DNA from: Micavibrio_C sp965231165
Lineage (GTDB): Bacteria > Pseudomonadota > Alphaproteobacteria > Micavibrionales > Micavibrionaceae
Reading direction: 5' to 3'
NCBI GenBank assembly: GCA_965231165.1
Contig: OZ246421.1
Span: 186,001 to 250,000 of the forward strand
Length of the DNA: 64,000 nucleotides
The notes beneath the pieces are model-generated. The model was not told where the DNA came from, did no database searches, and saw only the letters and a program-made list of their open reading frames with translations. The position numbers were made by a program, and so were the translations under genes. How positions within the stretch are numbered: the stretch's first letter is position 1; every line of letters starts with the position of its first letter. Of the stretch, positions 61,492 through 64,000 are shown one piece after another.

Positions 61492-63423
61492 TTATTTTTT
61501 ATCGTCTTCGTCGATTTCGAGGTCGCTGAAATCAGCGTCCACGACTTCGCCGCCATCCTGAGATGATGCGCTGGAATCGGCAGCCCCGGCATTGTCCGGT
61601 GCCGCGGCGGCGCTTTCCTGTGCCTGACGATAAGCGATTTCGCCCAGCTTCATGCTGGCCTGCATTAGTGCGTCGGTCTTGGCCTTGATCTGCTCGTGAT
61701 CGTCAGAGGCGATAACGCCTTTCAGATCGGATACAGCGGCTTCGACGTTGGCTTTGTCATCAGCAGGCACCTTGTCACCCAGTTCGTTGAGCGTACGCTC
61801 GGTTTGGTGCAACAAGGCCTCGGCGTGGTTTTTGACATCGACCAGTTCACGCTTTTTCTTGTCTTCTTCGGCGTGATCTGCGGCGTCGCGTACCATCTGA
61901 TCAATGTCAGCGTCTGACAGACCGCCCGAGGCCTGGATGCGGATTTGCTGTTCCTTGCCGGTGGCTTTGTCTTTCGCGGTGACGTGCACGATACCGTTGG
62001 CGTCGATGTCGAAGGTGACTTCCACCTGCGGGATGCCGCGTGGTGCCGACGGGATGCCGACCAGATCAAACTGGCCGAGGATCTTGTTGTCAGCGGCCAT
62101 TTCACGTTCACCCTGGAAAACGCGGATGGTCACAGCCGTCTGATTGTCTTCAGCGGTTGAGAACACTTGCGACTTCTTGGTCGGGATCGTGGTGTTGCGG
62201 TCAATCAGGCGTGTGAAGATACCGCCCAGCGTTTCGATGCCGAGTGACAACGGGGTCACGTCGAGCAGCAGCACGTCTTTGACGTCGCCTTTCAGAACGC
62301 CGCCCTGAATCGCCGCGCCATCGGCCACGACTTCATCGGGGTTCACGCCTTTATGCGGTTCCTTGCCGAAGAATTCCTTCACCGTTTCGATGATTTTCGG
62401 CATGCGGGTCATACCGCCCACCAGAACCACTTCGTCGATGTCGGAAGCTTTCACGCCCGCGTCTTTCATCGCGGCTTTCAGCGGGCCTGTCGTTTTCTTG
62501 ATCAGGTCATCGACGAGGCTTTCCAGCTTCGCACGGCTGAGCTTGATGTTCAGGTGTTTGGGGCCTGAGGCATCAGCAGTGATGAAGGGCAGGTTGACTT
62601 CGGTCTGCATGGTCGAGGACAGCTCGATCTTCGCTTTTTCAGCCGCTTCTTTCAGCCGCTGCAGCGCGAGTTTGTCCTGACGCAGGTCGATGCCTTGCTC
62701 TTTCTTGAATTCGTCGGCGAGATAATCAATGATGCGGGCATCAAAATCTTCACCGCCGAGGAACGTATCGCCGTTGGTCGATTTTACTTCGAATACGCCA
62801 TCGCCGATTTCAAGGATCGAGATATCGAACGTACCGCCGCCCAAGTCATAAACAGCGATGGTGCCGGTTTTCTTTTTGTCCAGACCATAGGCCAGTGCGG
62901 CAGCGGTTGGTTCGTTGATGATGCGCAGCACTTCGAGGCCTGCGATCTTACCGGCGTCTTTCGTCGCCTGACGCTGCGAGTCGTTGAAGTAAGCGGGCAC
63001 CGTGATGACGGCTTGCGTGACAGCTTCACCGAGATAGCTTTCGGCGGTCTCTTTCATTTTTTTCAGCACCATCGCCGAAATTTGCGAAGGCGACATTTTT
63101 TCGCCGTCAATTTCGACCCAGGCATCGCCGTTGTCGCCGCGCACGATTTTGAACGGGGCGTTCTTGGCCATCTTCTGCACTTCGGCATCATCGAAGCGGC
63201 GGCCGATCAGGCGCTTGACGGCGTACAGTGTATTATCGGGGTTGGTGACGGCCTGACGCTTGGCGGGCTGACCGACAAGACGCTCACCGTCTTTGCTGAA
63301 AGCGATCATCGAGGGCGTGGTGCGGGCACCTTCGGCGTTTTCGATGACGCGGGGTTCTTTACCTTCCATGACAGCGACGCAGGAATTGGTCGTGCCAAGG
63401 TCAATACCAATGACTTTGCTCAT
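61492..63423 (-). CDS. dnaK: Chaperone DnaK
   Basis: The Hsp70 chaperone. The 643 residues contain an ATPase domain (IGIDLGTTNSCVAVMEG at the N-terminus; IYDLGGGTFDIS-type block near 195-206), a substrate-binding domain (near 390-500) and an Ala/Asp-rich tail ending in DLEIDEDDKK. It is the first gene of the dnaK-dnaJ-dapB operon. Confidence 0.99.
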   Translation of the reverse strand: MSKVIGIDLGTTNSCVAVMEGKEPRVIENAEGARTTPSMIAFSKDGERLVGQPAKRQAVTNPDNTLYAVKRLIGRRFDDAEVQKMAKNAPFKIVRGDNGDAWVEIDGEKMSPSQISAMVLKKMKETAESYLGEAVTQAVITVPAYFNDSQRQATKDAGKIAGLEVLRIINEPTAAALAYGLDKKKTGTIAVYDLGGGTFDISILEIGDGVFEVKSTNGDTFLGGEDFDARIIDYLADEFKKEQGIDLRQDKLALQRLKEAAEKAKIELSSTMQTEVNLPFITADASGPKHLNIKLSRAKLESLVDDLIKKTTGPLKAAMKDAGVKASDIDEVVLVGGMTRMPKIIETVKEFFGKEPHKGVNPDEVVADGAAIQGGVLKGDVKDVLLLDVTPLSLGIETLGGIFTRLIDRNTTIPTKKSQVFSTAEDNQTAVTIRVFQGEREMAADNKILGQFDLVGIPSAPRGIPQVEVTFDIDANGIVHVTAKDKATGKEQQIRIQASGGLSDADIDQMVRDAADHAEEDKKKRELVDVKNHAEALLHQTERTLNELGDKVPADDKANVEAAVSDLKGVIASDDHEQIKAKTDALMQASMKLGEIAYRQAQESAAAAPDNAGAADSSASSQDGGEVVDADFSDLEIDEDDKK

Positions 63424-63820
63424 GTTGTAGTCCTCTTCTCAAATTGGCAAATCCACGAAACGGCCCACCATTGGCACCGTCGCGGTTCCCTTGCATGCGG
63501 GGTCTTTCAAGATGGTCTGGAATATACCATAGAAGACCCAAAATGCCAGAGGGGCAGGGTCAAAATCCCCACCGTTTCCGGCTTACGGGCGATCCTTTTC
63601 CTGCTTGATATTTTATATAGGCGAGGAAACTCAGGGGTCAAGGATTTTTAGGTTTAAAATCCTATTTTTATATTTTAAACTAATAGGAATAATTTTAGTG
63701 GATAGGAGTAAGTTTTTGGAGGTGTGATAAAGAATTGTTCGTATGTATTAGATGAATATATCAATATTAAGGAAATTGAAGTTGGCGCACATAGCTGGTA
63801 TCTTTGATCGTAGGGGACAA
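63424..63820. other. Intergenic region upstream of dnaK and before the Panacea gene
   Basis: This 397-bp gap holds the dnaK promoter region on the minus strand and, to the right (63640-63820), AT-rich sequence with an inverted ATCCTATT/AATAGGAA pair near 63658-63696. No tRNA or known regulatory motif could be assigned. The transition to lower GC may mark a different region beginning at the window edge. Confidence 0.4.
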
Positions 63821-64000
63821 ATGATGAACAAAGAAATTATCTCAAAATATTCGTCGTCTGCCATAGCCAATTACTTCATTAGAAAGGCTCGGGAAGATAA
63901 CGTTCGAGACTTAACGCAGTTAAAGCTTCAGAAGCTGGTTTACATTGCGCTTGGGTGGGCTTTGAGCCTAGCTAATACAGATATTGTTGGTGGGGATGAT
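63821..64000 (+). CDS. Panacea-domain (DUF4065) protein, partial
   Basis: Sixty codons from an ATG at 63821 (63824 is also possible; AGGGGA lies just upstream), running off the window. The N-terminus (SAIANYFIRKARED, then LTQLKLQKLVYIALGWALSL) matches the Panacea domain, found in antitoxins of various toxin-antitoxin systems and in SocA-like proteins. No toxin is visible because the window ends. Confidence 0.8.
   Translation, partial: MMNKEIISKYSSSAIANYFIRKAREDNVRDLTQLKLQKLVYIALGWALSLANTDIVGGDD

Noticed and set aside
63488..63514. Heat-shock sigma-32 promoter upstream of dnaK (CTTGAAA with CCCCGCAT)
   Set aside because: The two boxes are only 2 bp apart, far short of the 11-15 bp needed, so it is not a sigma-32 promoter as it stands.
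62695..63651. 318-residue plus-strand frame opposite dnaK
   Set aside because: It is the antisense of dnaK, a common artefact.

Overview
The window is a stretch of chromosome from an alphaproteobacterium. The lineage is inferred from gene families and order: dnaK-dnaJ-dapB in a row, a DinG-type helicase with the long N-terminal extension typical of the class, a BTLCP-type transglutaminase-like protease and bactofilin. A Micavibrionales- or Rhodospirillales-like organism is plausible but is not proven by the sequence.

Layout. 1-29.7 kb is core chromosome: a divergent PabB-like protein cut by the window edge, a DinG/XPD-type helicase, a pilin-like membrane protein, a Lys/Ala-rich histone-like protein, lysS, a BTLCP protease, an aminopeptidase-nitroreductase pair with a 1-nt overlap, a thioredoxin-NHL protein, uvrB, a TauE/SafE permease, cspA, several small envelope proteins, a TetR regulator, a leucine-dehydrogenase-type enzyme, a GH13 glucosidase, a periplasmic cyclophilin, bfd and bfr with a Fur-box-like site, purB, radC, map and a CinA-type protein. 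Three copies of a roughly 72-bp palindrome beginning GTCATCCTGAG lie between genes, with one copy of a second palindrome family. A structured, promoter-preceded non-coding region at 14.88-15.03 kb may be a 6S-like RNA.

29.78-50.34 kb is an integrative element of about 20.6 kb in the 3' end of tRNA-Leu(UAA). The 18-bp repeat TGGTGGCCCCGGCCGGGG marks both ends, and a tyrosine integrase lies next to the intact tRNA. The left end carries a P4/D5-type helicase without an evident primase domain. The cargo is metal resistance in three reading-leftward units. The first is csoR and a copper P-type ATPase behind paired CsoR-like operators. The second is a periplasmic copper operon: a small secreted protein, PcoA-type multicopper oxidase, CopB, a DUF2231 protein, a TRASH/YHS-like protein and a 43-residue membrane peptide. 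The third is a CzcCBA-type RND efflux system led by another small Cys-rich secreted protein. The second and third units share a conserved palindromic upstream site (ATTAYYTYCRRTAAT) whose regulator is not obvious on the island. The right part (45-48.2 kb) is less familiar: a membrane protein with an RNxxAH motif, a TM2 protein, an intergenic region dense in hairpins, and a two-gene operon of a RarA/MgsA-C-terminal-like protein with a second tyrosine recombinase. This is the best candidate for something undescribed.

50.4-64 kb returns to core genes: MarR- and Crp-type regulators, a pentapeptide-like protein, uvrC, bactofilin, nth, an Ada-like methyltransferase, dapB-dnaJ-dnaK, and at the right edge the start of a Panacea-domain (DUF4065) gene. 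No CRISPR array, rRNA or conjugation genes were seen.
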